64,000 bases of DNA, taken from assembly GCA_965205055.1 (NCBI GenBank), contig OZ242030.1:1302001-1366000 (forward strand), in the 5' to 3' direction. The position numbers and the translations under genes were made by a program. Of the stretch, positions 17,967-27,485 are shown piece after piece. The DNA comes from CBDBBY01 sp965205055. Its GTDB lineage: Bacteria; Pseudomonadota; Alphaproteobacteria; Rhodobacterales; Rhodobacteraceae. Numbering within the stretch: the first letter of the stretch is position 1; every line of letters starts with the position of its first letter. Under the pieces are notes generated by a model, which ran no database searches, was not told the DNA's origin, and saw only the letters and a program-made list of their open reading frames with translations.

Positions 17967-18235
17967 GTTTCGTTCGGGCATGCCAAGACTTGGTCTCGAG
18001 TTCTACGCCCCTCGGTCGATGTCGGAGGCATGAATTCGTCTTTCCGCATTTCTGATCCGACCGCAGCGGGCAGATTCAAGCCGCAGCCGCCTTGGTCCCC
18101 TCGCCCTTCCCAACGCCCGATGCCTCCGTCGTCACTTCCTCAAAAACCTCCTGAAGCGCGCTCCGGACAAGATCGCGAACCGCGTCGCCGCCCCGTGCCT
18201 GCGACGCAACTCCTCGGACTGAACGGATCCAGCCT
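17967..18235 (-). mobile_element. Internally deleted, decayed relative of the IS256-family element
   Basis: Read on the minus strand, 18058-17967 matches the right-hand end of the intact element (its 16735-16825): both contain GAAATGCGGAAA, GAATTCATGCCTCC and CATGCCCGAACGAAA. Just upstream, about 18225-18075 matches the start of the transposase: GDAVRDLVRSALQEVFEEV against GDAVRELLRGMLQEILEEE in the intact copy. About 1.2 kb in between is missing and the reading frame is broken. The outermost tips cannot be recognised. It is an older insertion, in inverted orientation to the intact copy and about 1.1 kb away from it. Confidence 0.8.
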
Positions 18236-18459
18236 CGCGAAACGCCGGCTCAAGCACCGCCATTTCGCAACGGAACTGATCGCAGGAATTCGCCGGGGCC
18301 GCTCAGTCCGCTTTCGGCAGCAAATCCTTGCTTGATCCGCTTTGCGTTTGTTTTTGTCCTGAATGCCGAGTACCGGTATGCATTCCACTGCCCGCCTCCG
18401 CCAAAGGGACCGAAACGATTTTCGACGAGGCGAGGCAACACTTTGCGCGAAAGGGCTGG

Positions 18460-19236
18460 ATGTCCATGGGAGCAGTTCGAATCCAAACCGCTGACGGGGT
18501 CGCGGAACTCACGCTCGACAACCCCGGCAAACTCAATTCATTGACGTTCGAAATGATCAGGAGTCTTGCCGAGCACCTCGAATTGATCGAAGACGACGAC
18601 AACGTCAGGGCGGTCATCCTGACCGGGTCCGGCGACAGAGCATTTTGCTCCGGGGCGAATATTGACGATTGGTCGCCGTTGGATGCTCGCCGCTTTGCAA
18701 GAATCTGGGTCCGCGAAGGCAATCGCGCATTCGACCGCCTGGCAAGATTGGCCAAGCCGACGATCGGCGCAATGAACGGTTTCGCGCTCGGCGGCGGGCT
18801 GGAGCTGTCTGCAGCCTTCGATATCCGCGTCGCCGCTCCGAACGCTTTCCTTGCACTGCCTGAAACCGGCCTCGGCGTCGCGCCTTGCTGGTCGGGAACT
18901 CAGCGGCTTGCAAATTTGCTTCCGGTCGCCGTGGTCAGGGAAATGGCTTTGTTCGGGCGTCGCGTGACTGCCGAACGGGCCCTCCAGCTCGGATACGTCG
19001 CCGAAATCTCAAGCGATCCGCTTAACTTGGCGCGCGAAATCGCCAATTCTGTCAAGGCGCAATCGCCGACGGCGACCGAAACTGTCAAATACATGATTTC
19101 CGCTTCGGTGAATGAAGACACTGCGGGTTCGATTGACGCACTGGCTGGAGGTATGTTAGCGGAGACCCCAGACAAAAGGGAGGGGGTGGAAGCGTTCAAG
19201 GAAAAACGCGCGCCCAGGTTCGGCGGCGCCCGTTGA
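18460..19236 (+). CDS. Enoyl-CoA hydratase/isomerase family protein
   Basis: A 258-residue crotonase-fold protein, predicted to hydrate enoyl-CoA or act on a related acyl-CoA. The oxyanion-hole region ALGGGLELSAAFD carries the first glutamate; LPETGLGVAPCWSGTQRL carries the second. The usual PGGGGTQRL is PCWSGTQRL here, a bulky change next to the active site. Two ATGs are possible, 18460 and 18466, after AAGGG at 18451-18455; the longer in-frame extension from 18328 is unsupported. It lies just downstream of the decayed IS remnant and about 110 bp before a sugar-type binding-protein gene. With the CoA-transferase and SDR further on it suggests acyl-CoA degradation. Confidence 0.88.
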   Translation: MSMGAVRIQTADGVAELTLDNPGKLNSLTFEMIRSLAEHLELIEDDDNVRAVILTGSGDRAFCSGANIDDWSPLDARRFARIWVREGNRAFDRLARLAKPTIGAMNGFALGGGLELSAAFDIRVAAPNAFLALPETGLGVAPCWSGTQRLANLLPVAVVREMALFGRRVTAERALQLGYVAEISSDPLNLAREIANSVKAQSPTATETVKYMISASVNEDTAGSIDALAGGMLAETPDKREGVEAFKEKRAPRFGGAR

Positions 19237-19345
19237 TTGCTCTGCAGGCAACGGGCTGAACGCCGTCGCGAATATCAATGAAACGCCGCGCATCCTTTAG
19301 CCACGCCAGCTGCTCTGTACGGTTCATACAAGAAAGGAAACCAAC

Positions 19346-20593
19346 ATGCGTAAACTCAAGATTTCAGCGTTGGCGGGCGCAGTAGCCGCAGCGTCTGCCG
19401 CGGGAAGTTCCGCCGGCGACGTGGAGGTGCTCCACTGGTGGACGTCCGGAGGCGAAGCCGCTGCACTCAACGTGCTGAAACAAGATCTGGAAGGCAAAGG
19501 AATCGGCTGGCTCGACATGCCCGTCGCCGGCGGCGGCGGCGAACAGGCGATGACCGTCCTCCGGGCCCGCGTGACCGCCGGCAACCCGCCTACCGCCGTG
19601 CAGATGCTCGGCTTCGACATTCTGGATTGGGCCGAGGAAGGCGCTCTTGGGGACCTCAACGCCGTCGCGTCGGAAGAAGGATGGGATGCGGTCGTTCCAG
19701 AAGCGCTTCAGTTCTTCGCCAAGCATGACGGCACTTGGATTTCCGCTCCGGTCAACGTCCATTCCACCAACTGGGTATGGGCGAACAAAGCAATCTTGGA
19801 CGATCTCGGGATCGCCGTTCCAGGCACTTGGGACGAGTTCGTCGCGGCAATGCAGACGGTCAGCGATGCCGGACTCACCGCGCTGGCGCACGGCGGACAA
19901 GCGTGGCAGGAAGCGACAATCTTCGACGGCGTCGCCATGTCCGCAGGCGGACCGAACTTCTATAAAGCCGCATTCATCGACCTTGACGAAGAAGCGCTCG
20001 GGTCCGACGCGATGCTCGAAACCTTCAGGCGCATGGAAGTTCTTCGCGGATTCGTGGACGAGAATTTCTCGGGCCGCGAGTGGAACCTCGCATCGTCGAT
20101 GGTTATAAACGGCGAAGCCGCGTTCCAAATCATGGGCGACTGGGCCAAAGGCGAATTCATCAATGCGGACAAGGTGCCCGGAGTGGATTTCCTTTGCTTC
20201 CGCGTGCCCGGCTCCGAAGGCAAGGTTACATTCAACGCTGACCAGTTCGCCATGTTCGGCGTGACCGGCGATGCAATGGCCGACCAGCAAGAGCTCGCCA
20301 GTTCGATCATGTCGCCGTCATTCCAGTCTGCGTTCAACGTAGTCAAGGGATCGGTTCCGGCCCGTACGGATGTCCCAAACGACGCATTCGACGCTTGCGG
20401 CAAGCGGGGAATGGCCGAGCTCGCAGCAGCGAATCTGAGTGGGAACCTCTTCGGCTCCATGGCGCACGGCCACGCGAACCGGGCATCGGTCAAGAATGCG
20501 TTCTATGACGTGATCACCGCTCATTTCAACGGTGAGTTCGATGCGGAAGAGGCTGTGGATGAGCTGGTGACCGCTATTTCCATCGCCCAGTAA
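19346..20593 (+). CDS. CUT1-type sugar ABC transporter substrate-binding protein (glucose/mannose-like)
   Basis: A 415-residue periplasmic protein with a Sec signal peptide (MRKLKISALAGAVAAASAAG). The motifs EVLHWWTSGGEAAALNVLK and MPVAGGGGEQAMTVLRARV closely follow binding proteins of glucose/mannose importers (GtsA-like). The start ATG has AGAAAGGA about 7 nt upstream. It heads an operon with two permeases and a MalK-type ATPase and is followed by a strong hairpin. Specificity for aldohexoses is inferred from the family only. Confidence 0.9.
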   Translation: MRKLKISALAGAVAAASAAGSSAGDVEVLHWWTSGGEAAALNVLKQDLEGKGIGWLDMPVAGGGGEQAMTVLRARVTAGNPPTAVQMLGFDILDWAEEGALGDLNAVASEEGWDAVVPEALQFFAKHDGTWISAPVNVHSTNWVWANKAILDDLGIAVPGTWDEFVAAMQTVSDAGLTALAHGGQAWQEATIFDGVAMSAGGPNFYKAAFIDLDEEALGSDAMLETFRRMEVLRGFVDENFSGREWNLASSMVINGEAAFQIMGDWAKGEFINADKVPGVDFLCFRVPGSEGKVTFNADQFAMFGVTGDAMADQQELASSIMSPSFQSAFNVVKGSVPARTDVPNDAFDACGKRGMAELAAANLSGNLFGSMAHGHANRASVKNAFYDVITAHFNGEFDAEEAVDELVTAISIAQ

Positions 20594-20609
20594 TCGGACG
20601 AAAACCAAT

Positions 20610-20636
20610 GGACCGACCCGAACGCAGGGTCGGTCC
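20610..20636 (+). promoter_or_regulatory. Intercistronic hairpin after the CUT1 binding-protein gene
   Basis: A perfect 10-bp stem (20610-20619 with 20627-20636) and a 7-nt loop, 17 bp after the stop. No T-run follows. Likely protects the 3' end of the binding-protein message or attenuates the permease genes. Confidence 0.75.
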
Positions 20637-20675
20637 CGCTGACGAAATCGCAGAAGAACGGACCGGGACAAGCGA

Positions 20676-21563
20676 ATGCAGCAAGCAGGTCGACTAAAGC
20701 AGCGACTGGCCGACCTGACTCCGAGCTTGGTTCTTGCCCCGTCGGTGCTGCTGCTGATCATATTCGTCTACGGCTTCATTCTCTTCACGTTCTATCTCTC
20801 CTTCACGGACAGCAGAATTCTTCCCAGTTTCGGCCTGGTCGGCCTTGAAAACTACGAAAAGCTTTTCAGGCTCCGCCACTGGAGCACGGCGGTCTCCAAT
20901 TTGGGCATCTTCGCCCTTCTCTACATTTCCATCAGCACCGCGATCGGACTGCTTCTTGCCATTTTTCTCGACCAGAAGATTCGAGGGGAAGGCGTGCTGC
21001 GCCCGATTTACCTCTACCCGATGGCCCTCAGCTTCATCGTCACGGGCACCGCTTGGAAATGGTTCCTCGATCCGGGAATCGGCTTGGAGCACACCATGCA
21101 CTTGTGGGGCTGGGAAAGCTTCTCCTTCGACTGGATCAAGAACAGGGACTACGCGATCTATACGGTCGTTCTGGCCGCAGTCTGGCAATCCTCCGGCTTC
21201 GCGATGGCGATGTTCCTCGCGGGGTTGCGGGGCATCGACAACGAAATCTTGCGGGCGGCGCAAATCGACGGCGCGTCCAACTGGAACCTCTATACGCGCA
21301 TCATCCTCCCGCAGTTGCGGCCGGCCTTCCTGTCGGCCTTCGTAATTCTGGCCCACTTGGCGATCAAGTCCTACGACTTGGTGATCGCCCTGACGGGAGG
21401 CGGCCCCGGCAGAGCCACCGAACTGCCCGCCACGTTCATGTACTCCTACACGTTCACTCGGAACCAAATGGGGATCGGAGCATCCTCCGCCGTCATCATG
21501 CTCATGACCATCGCGGCAATCATGGTTCCGTACCTCTACTCCGAACTGAGAGAAAAATCCTGA
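20676..21563 (+). CDS. CUT1-type sugar ABC transporter permease (MalF/GtsB-like)
   Basis: A 295-residue inner-membrane permease with about six hydrophobic segments. The MalF-type EAA loop is LRAAQIDGASNWNLYTRIILPQLRP near residue 190. It starts at ATG 20676 and its TGA overlaps the next ATG by 1 nt, so the two permeases are translationally coupled. Partner of the protein at 21563-22441. Confidence 0.92.
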   Translation: MQQAGRLKQRLADLTPSLVLAPSVLLLIIFVYGFILFTFYLSFTDSRILPSFGLVGLENYEKLFRLRHWSTAVSNLGIFALLYISISTAIGLLLAIFLDQKIRGEGVLRPIYLYPMALSFIVTGTAWKWFLDPGIGLEHTMHLWGWESFSFDWIKNRDYAIYTVVLAAVWQSSGFAMAMFLAGLRGIDNEILRAAQIDGASNWNLYTRIILPQLRPAFLSAFVILAHLAIKSYDLVIALTGGGPGRATELPATFMYSYTFTRNQMGIGASSAVIMLMTIAAIMVPYLYSELREKS

Positions 21564-22441
21564 TGGCCGCGACCATGGAAACAGCGATTCAAACAGGTCG
21601 CGTCGCACGCGCGCTCATTTATCTGGTCTTGCTGCTGTTCGCATTGTTCTACCTCCTTCCCTTCGGCGTCATGCTTGTCAATTCCGTCAAGCCGCTCAGC
21701 GAGATCCGCGAAGGAAACATGATCGCGTTTCCCGAGATCTGGACCATCGAGCCTTGGCTCGCGGCCTGGTCGTATGCTCAGATCGGAGTGGAGCCGACCG
21801 GCTTGAAGCCCTATTTCTGGAACTCGATCAAGATGGTCGTTCCGGCGGTCGCGATATCGACGCTTCTCGGGGCGCTCAACGGGTACGTTTTGACGAAATG
21901 GCGCTTCAAAGGCGACACGATCCTGTTCGGGTTCATGCTGTTCGCATGTTTCATTCCGTTCCAGATCGTCCTCATCCCGATGGCCAGAATCCTCGGCATT
22001 GCAGGCATCGCGGGCTCGACCTACGGCTTGGTGCTGGTCCATGTGGTCTACGGCATCGGATTCACGACGCTTTATTTCAAGAACTATTACCAAGTTTTTC
22101 CGACCGAGCTCATTCGGGCCGCTCAGATCGACGGCGCGGGCTTCTTCAGGATCTTCTGGCGCATCCTGCTTCCTTCGTCCGGCCCGATCATTGTCGTGTC
22201 CGTCATTTGGCAATTCACCAACATTTGGAACGATTTCTTGTTCGGCGCGTCATTCGCGGACCAGGACAGCCAGCCGATGACGGTCGCGCTCAACAACCTG
22301 GTAAGCTCCTCGACCGGCGTAAAGGAATACAATGTGCATTTCGCCGGCGCCATCATGGCGGCGATGCCGACTCTGCTGGTCTATGTCGTCGCAGGCCGAT
22401 ACTTCGTGCGCGGCCTCATGGCCGGCTCTGTGAAGGGATAA
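21563..22441 (+). CDS. CUT1-type sugar ABC transporter permease (MalG/GtsC-like)
   Basis: A 292-residue permease starting MAATMETAIQTG at 21563, inside the stop codon of the preceding permease. The EAA loop reads IRAAQIDGAGFFRIFWRILLP and is followed by WNDFLFG, typical of MalG-like subunits. A longer in-frame extension upstream (from 21053) overlaps the other permease and is a shadow. Confidence 0.93.
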   Translation: MAATMETAIQTGRVARALIYLVLLLFALFYLLPFGVMLVNSVKPLSEIREGNMIAFPEIWTIEPWLAAWSYAQIGVEPTGLKPYFWNSIKMVVPAVAISTLLGALNGYVLTKWRFKGDTILFGFMLFACFIPFQIVLIPMARILGIAGIAGSTYGLVLVHVVYGIGFTTLYFKNYYQVFPTELIRAAQIDGAGFFRIFWRILLPSSGPIIVVSVIWQFTNIWNDFLFGASFADQDSQPMTVALNNLVSSSTGVKEYNVHFAGAIMAAMPTLLVYVVAGRYFVRGLMAGSVKG

Positions 22442-22445
22442 GGAA

Positions 22446-23561
22446 ATGAGTTTCCTCGCGATCGAAAACGTCTCGAAGAACTACGGCACCGTTCGAGTTC
22501 TTCACGAGATCAGCTTAGCGGCGGAGGAAGGCGAATTCCTAGTCCTGGTTGGCCCTTCGGGATGCGGAAAGTCCACGCTGCTGAACATGATCGCTGGGCT
22601 GGAAAGCATAACCGACGGCCAGATTTCCATACAAGGGCGGACCGTCAACGATGTCCATCCTTCGAAGCGGAATATCGCGATGGTGTTCCAGTCGTACGCG
22701 CTCTACCCCAACATGACCGTCGCGCAGAACATCACTTTCGGGTTGGAAATGCACGGCGTGCCTCGAGCGGAAAGACAGAAGGCGATGGAGGACGTCGCGA
22801 AGCTCCTGCAGATAGAAGCGCTGCTTGACCGCCGGCCCCGCCAGCTGTCCGGCGGACAGCGCCAGCGCGTCGCGATGGGCCGCGCACTCGTAAGAAATCC
22901 GGATGTGTTCCTTTTCGACGAGCCGCTTTCGAATCTCGACGCGAAGCTCAGGGTGGACATGCGGACGGAGATCAAGAAACTGCATCAGTCCTTGGGCGCC
23001 ACGATCGTTTACGTCACGCACGATCAGATCGAAGCCATGACGCTCTCAACCAGGATAGCGGTCATGAACGATGGCCGCATCCAGCAGCTCGGCACACCTC
23101 GCGAGGTATACGACACGCCCTCGAATCTCTTCGTCGCGACCTTCATGGGATCGCCGTCGATGAACCTGTTTCCGGCAAAAGTCGTCTCGGACGCCGACGG
23201 CATATTCGCACAAGCGGATAACGGTCTGGGCGAAATCGTTCGAGTCTCCATGTCCCACGTCGGCGAAGCTTTGAAAAAATATGACGGAACCGAAGTCACA
23301 GTCGGCGTGCGACCGGAAGCCATCACGGATCCGGAGGGAGTCGAAGCGGAAGGAAGTGCGGAGATGCGCATGCGCAATCTTGTCGGCGTCGTCGAACCCG
23401 CAGGCGCGGATACGTACGTGACCTGCACGATCGGCGGTTCGGAGTGCGTGGCGCGCTTCCGCGCGGACGCCGACCTTCGTGCAAACGAAGTCGCGGAATT
23501 CGCGATCAAATCGGACAAGGCGATCCCCTTCGACACGGCAACCGGCAATCGGATTGGTTGA
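22446..23561 (+). CDS. MalK/UgpC-type ABC transporter ATPase
   Basis: A 371-residue ATPase that energises the CUT1 importer. Walker A is GPSGCGKST, the signature is LSGGQRQRVAMGRAL, Walker B is VFLFDEPLSNLDAKLR and the switch is YVTHDQIEAMT. The C-terminal third is the MalK-type regulatory OB-fold domain, visible as VGVRPEAI. It starts 4 nt after the permease stop with GGA upstream. Some MalK-type ATPases serve several importers, so its use may not be limited to this operon. Confidence 0.94.
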   Translation: MSFLAIENVSKNYGTVRVLHEISLAAEEGEFLVLVGPSGCGKSTLLNMIAGLESITDGQISIQGRTVNDVHPSKRNIAMVFQSYALYPNMTVAQNITFGLEMHGVPRAERQKAMEDVAKLLQIEALLDRRPRQLSGGQRQRVAMGRALVRNPDVFLFDEPLSNLDAKLRVDMRTEIKKLHQSLGATIVYVTHDQIEAMTLSTRIAVMNDGRIQQLGTPREVYDTPSNLFVATFMGSPSMNLFPAKVVSDADGIFAQADNGLGEIVRVSMSHVGEALKKYDGTEVTVGVRPEAITDPEGVEAEGSAEMRMRNLVGVVEPAGADTYVTCTIGGSECVARFRADADLRANEVAEFAIKSDKAIPFDTATGNRIG

Positions 23562-23792
23562 GCAGGATCGCCTCTGTTGGCGCAGGAAGCATTTGCCATA
23601 AATTCACGCTGCAGAGTGAACGGAACGGCGACATCAGGCTGGCGACGCACGGAGACGCAAGCCGGCGGCATTGCGAACGCCGTCGACTTCACGCTATGCG
23701 CGACCGCTTGGTGCGCTGGGCCGCTGATCTCCGGGTCGCGCCAGCTATTGGATTAACAAACATCGTCGCATGTCAAACCGAGTTCTGCAAAT

Positions 23793-25376
23793 ATGACAAA
23801 AACAACTTCGGCGCGTCAAGCCGTCTCGACAATCAAGGACGGAGCGATCGTCGCCGTTAACTCTTCAAGCGGATTGTGCTGCCCGGACGCGGTCCTGAAG
23901 GCGCTTGGCGAACGGTTCGACGAAGAAGGCGCGCCGCGCGGATTGACCAGCGTTCATCCGATCGCCGCAGGCGACATGTTCGGAACTCCGGGCGTCGACC
24001 ATATCGCAAAGCCGGGGCTGCTATCGAAAATCGTCGGCGGCTCCTACCCTTCAGGACCTTCCGACGCCGAACCGCCTCTGATCTGGGGCATGATTGCGCG
24101 GAACGAAGTGGCGGCCTACAACGTCCCTTCAGGAATCATATTCGACATGCTGCGCGAGGGCGCGGCGAAAAGGCCTGGCGTCCTTACCGAAGTCGGGATG
24201 GACACCTTCGCGGATCCGAATGATGAAGGCTGCGCGATGAATGACGCGGCTCGCGGAAAGGCGATCGTCCGCAGGGAAACGTTCGACGGAAAGGAATGGC
24301 TTTACTTTCCGGCGATCCGCCCCGACGTCGCGATCATCCGTGCTTCGATTGGCGATGAACGGGGAAACCTCAGCTTCGAAAGCGAAGGGGCGTACCTCGG
24401 CGCGATGGAACTCGCGCTCGCGGCGCGAAACTGCGGCGGCACGGTCATTGCCCAAGTCCGGCACGTTGCGAAGAACGGCTCATTCCGACCGCATGAAGTC
24501 CATGTCCCGGGCATACTCGTGGACGCGCTGGTCGAAGCCCCGGACATGCTTCAGACGACTGCGACGCAGTACGATCCGGGGATTTCGGGCGAACTGTCCA
24601 GGCCGCTGAGCAGTTTCGAAATTCCGCATTTCGGTCCGGGAAAGGTCATGGCGCGCCGTGTCGCGCAGGAATTGAAGCACGGATGGGCCGTCAACATCGG
24701 GTTCGGAATTTCCGCCAATGTGCCGAGAATTCTGCTGGAAGAAGGACTGCACGGCAGCGTGACTTGGGTTATCGAGCAGGGCGCGGTGGGCGGCCTGCCG
24801 TTGCTCGGATTCAAGTTCGGCTGCTCCGCCAATGCCGAAGCATTCGTTACTGCGCCTCATCAATTCAGCTATTTTCAGGCTGGCGGCTTCGACGCGGCTC
24901 TCCTTTCGTTCCTTGAAGTCGGTTCGGACGGCTCCGTCAATGTGTCTCGATTGCCATCCAAGCCGCATCGCACGGCAGGCGCAGGCGGGATCATCGATAT
25001 TGTCGCCCGCGCAGCTAAGATCGTGTTTTCCGGAAACTTCGACGTCGGCTCGAAACTGCGGATTGTCGACGGAAGGCTGGAAATCGAGCGCGAAGGCACG
25101 CTTGCCAAGTTCGTCAAGCAGGTGAATCAAGTTTCATTTTCCGGTCCCCGCGCGCTCCGGCAAGGACAGGATGTCACTTACGTGACGGAGCGCTGCGTCA
25201 TGAAGTTGACCGAGGGCGGCCTCGTCGTGACCGAAATCGCGCCGGGCTTGGATTTGCAGCGGGACGTCATCGAAAAGTGCGACGGTACCGTGCGCGCCGC
25301 CGACACTCTCAAAACGATGGATCCGGCCTTGTTCAAGGCGGAATGCATGGGTCTGCAGCTGGAGCGCCCCGGTTGA
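23793..25376 (+). CDS. Acyl-CoA:acetate/3-ketoacid CoA-transferase (YdiF-like, fused alpha and beta domains)
   Basis: A 527-residue type I CoA-transferase with both half-domains in one chain, the size of YdiF-like enzymes. The likely catalytic glutamate is in VIEQGAVGG at about residue 328, where YdiF has its covalent-intermediate Glu. It would move CoA between a short-chain acid and acetyl-CoA. It lies 230 bp after the CUT1 ATPase and about 95 bp before an SDR gene. With the enoyl-CoA hydratase upstream, it points to breakdown of a hydroxylated or unsaturated acid. Confidence 0.9.
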   Translation: MTKTTSARQAVSTIKDGAIVAVNSSSGLCCPDAVLKALGERFDEEGAPRGLTSVHPIAAGDMFGTPGVDHIAKPGLLSKIVGGSYPSGPSDAEPPLIWGMIARNEVAAYNVPSGIIFDMLREGAAKRPGVLTEVGMDTFADPNDEGCAMNDAARGKAIVRRETFDGKEWLYFPAIRPDVAIIRASIGDERGNLSFESEGAYLGAMELALAARNCGGTVIAQVRHVAKNGSFRPHEVHVPGILVDALVEAPDMLQTTATQYDPGISGELSRPLSSFEIPHFGPGKVMARRVAQELKHGWAVNIGFGISANVPRILLEEGLHGSVTWVIEQGAVGGLPLLGFKFGCSANAEAFVTAPHQFSYFQAGGFDAALLSFLEVGSDGSVNVSRLPSKPHRTAGAGGIIDIVARAAKIVFSGNFDVGSKLRIVDGRLEIEREGTLAKFVKQVNQVSFSGPRALRQGQDVTYVTERCVMKLTEGGLVVTEIAPGLDLQRDVIEKCDGTVRAADTLKTMDPALFKAECMGLQLERPG

Positions 25377-25470
25377 GCCGCCGCGAACCCTTGCGCGACG
25401 CATCACCGCCGCTTTGCTTTGCCGCAGATGCAGGCTGCCTTCCGAAGCGGCACATTCCGGCAAGACGCGG

Positions 25471-26241
25471 ATGAGCAAACCAGCTGCATTGGTCACCGGA
25501 GCAGGACGAGGAATCGGTCTGGCTGCAGCATCGGAGTTGGCGCGCGCAGGCTTCAGCGTCGCGGTGAACGACCGCGCGGAAGGCGACGAATTGTCTGCCG
25601 CTGTCGATGCTGTTCGCGCCGTCGGAGAGGATTGCGTGGCCGCGCCATTCGATGTGACCAAAATAGCGCGGCACGACGATGAACTCGAAGCCATCGAGCG
25701 AATGATCGGACCGCTTACCACGCTGGTGAACAATGCCGGAGTCGGAGTCATGAAACGCGGGGATCCGCTGGAGGTCACCGAGTCCAGCTGGGACCGGTGC
25801 CATTCAACGAATGCCAAATCAATGTTCTTCATGTGCCAAGCATTTGCAAAGAGATTGCTGAACAGGCGCAGGGACGGCGGACTTTTCTTCTCCATCATCA
25901 ACGTCACGTCTTCCAACGCAGTCGCCGTGGCGGAGCCTCGCTCCGAATATTCGGCTTCGAAAGCGGCGGCGGCAATGGTGTCCAAGGCTTTCGCGGTGCG
26001 GCTTGGCCGAGAGAACATTGCGGTTTACGATGTGCAGCCGGGCCTCATCGAAACCGGCATGACGGCTCCAGTCATTGAAGAGTACCGCGAGCGAGCAAAA
26101 AAGGGCCTCACGCTGATGCCTCGAATCGGAACGCCGGCGGAAATAGGAACGATCATCGCATCGCTTGCGTCGGGAAGGCTCCCCTACACCACCGGCCAAA
26201 CTATTTCGGCGGACGCAGGGATGCTTGTGCCGCGATTCTGA
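25471..26241 (+). CDS. Short-chain dehydrogenase/reductase (FabG-like)
   Basis: A 256-residue Rossmann-fold oxidoreductase. The cofactor motif TGAGRGIG is near residue 10, NNAGVG in the middle, a serine in NVTSSN, and the catalytic pair YSASK. It begins MSKPAALVTGAG at 25471; the upstream in-frame extension is unsupported. It probably oxidises or reduces a hydroxy or keto group on the substrate handled by the neighbouring CoA-transferase or on an imported polyol. Specificity unknown. Confidence 0.9.
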   Translation: MSKPAALVTGAGRGIGLAAASELARAGFSVAVNDRAEGDELSAAVDAVRAVGEDCVAAPFDVTKIARHDDELEAIERMIGPLTTLVNNAGVGVMKRGDPLEVTESSWDRCHSTNAKSMFFMCQAFAKRLLNRRRDGGLFFSIINVTSSNAVAVAEPRSEYSASKAAAAMVSKAFAVRLGRENIAVYDVQPGLIETGMTAPVIEEYRERAKKGLTLMPRIGTPAEIGTIIASLASGRLPYTTGQTISADAGMLVPRF

Positions 26242-26464
26242 ATTGCGATGCGCCGACAGGCGCAAGCCGCCGCTTTCTTCGGCATTCAAATTCGGCTATC
26301 TTGGGTAACCAATTGGTGAATTAAACGCAGCTTGGACTGATGGCACGCAACTCGATGCGACGGAAGGACTCGATGCCGACGATTGCAGGAGCCGTTTCGG
26401 TCTTCAACCTTGGACAGGCAGGGCGCCGGGATTCGGATATCCAGTGCCCGCCGCCTGATCCTGC

Positions 26465-27481
26465 ATGAAATTGACCCCGCATCTCGATGCCTCGAAGGGA
26501 GGCATGCCGAGCTTTATCCGGAGCGCGGTCGCGATTGCCCGCAAACGACGAGCGCTGGCCCCGGTGGCAGTGCTGATATTGCTCTGCTTGGCGATCAGCG
26601 TGATGAATTCGCGCTTCATTGATCCTTGGAATCTGGTGCGGCTGCTGAATTCAGCATCGGTTCTTGTGGTGCTGACGATGGGTGCGACTTTCATCATCAT
26701 AATGGGAAGCATCGACCTTTCGCTGGAAGGCGTCCTGGCGATCTGCGCTGTGCTTGTTTCGATGCTGGTAGCGAACAATTTCACCTCGATGGACATAGGT
26801 TTTTTCGCGGTGCCGCTGGCCATCGCGCTCGGTGCCGCCATCGGCGCGGTCAACGGGGTGGCGCACGTCAAACTGAAGACGCCGTCATTCATGGCTACGC
26901 TCGGAGTCGGATTCGTCTGCGTCGGAATCGCGACCGCCTTCCTGCGCGGCGACACGGTGAGAATCGCCGACAAGGTGTTCCGCGGAATGGCGCTCGAGCG
27001 CATTCTGGGAATCCCTGCCGGAGTCTGGATCGCGGCGCTCGCAGTGCTGGCCGCCCTATTCATTCAGGAGCGGACGCGAATAGGCAGGTGGCTTTATGCG
27101 CTGGGCGGAGACGAAGCGACGGCAAGCCAAGCCGGAGTTCCGATCGATCGCACGCGCATCATCGCTTTCGCCATCGCCGGCGGATTCTACGGACTTGCGG
27201 GCGCAATGGCGGCGGCCCAGCTGGGGCAAGGCCACGCGCTGATCGGCCAAGGCCGCCTGTTCACGACCATCACCGCTGTCGTCGTGGGCGGAACCGCATT
27301 GTCCGGCGGCGTCGGATCCGTGCTCAATTCCGTCATCGGAGTCATGATTGTCGTGGTGCTTTCGAACGGAATGATCCTCATGGGAATATCGCCGTTCGTA
27401 CAGCAGGGCGTCCAAGGCATCCTGATTATCGTGGCGGTCGCGCTGGCCTTGGACCGATCCCGACTTCAGATTGTGAAGTGA
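26465..27481 (+). CDS. CUT2-type (ribose-like) ABC transporter permease, first copy
   Basis: A 338-residue RbsC-like permease with about nine to ten hydrophobic stretches. Family motifs are GATFIIIMGSIDLSLEGVLA, TPSFMATLG, the loop YALGGDEATASQAGV and VVVGGTALSGGVGSV. It is followed 4 nt later by the ATPase gene. A second, different permease follows the ATPase, so the channel may be a heterodimer. Confidence 0.92.
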   Translation: MKLTPHLDASKGGMPSFIRSAVAIARKRRALAPVAVLILLCLAISVMNSRFIDPWNLVRLLNSASVLVVLTMGATFIIIMGSIDLSLEGVLAICAVLVSMLVANNFTSMDIGFFAVPLAIALGAAIGAVNGVAHVKLKTPSFMATLGVGFVCVGIATAFLRGDTVRIADKVFRGMALERILGIPAGVWIAALAVLAALFIQERTRIGRWLYALGGDEATASQAGVPIDRTRIIAFAIAGGFYGLAGAMAAAQLGQGHALIGQGRLFTTITAVVVGGTALSGGVGSVLNSVIGVMIVVVLSNGMILMGISPFVQQGVQGILIIVAVALALDRSRLQIVK

Positions 27482-27485
27482 ACCG

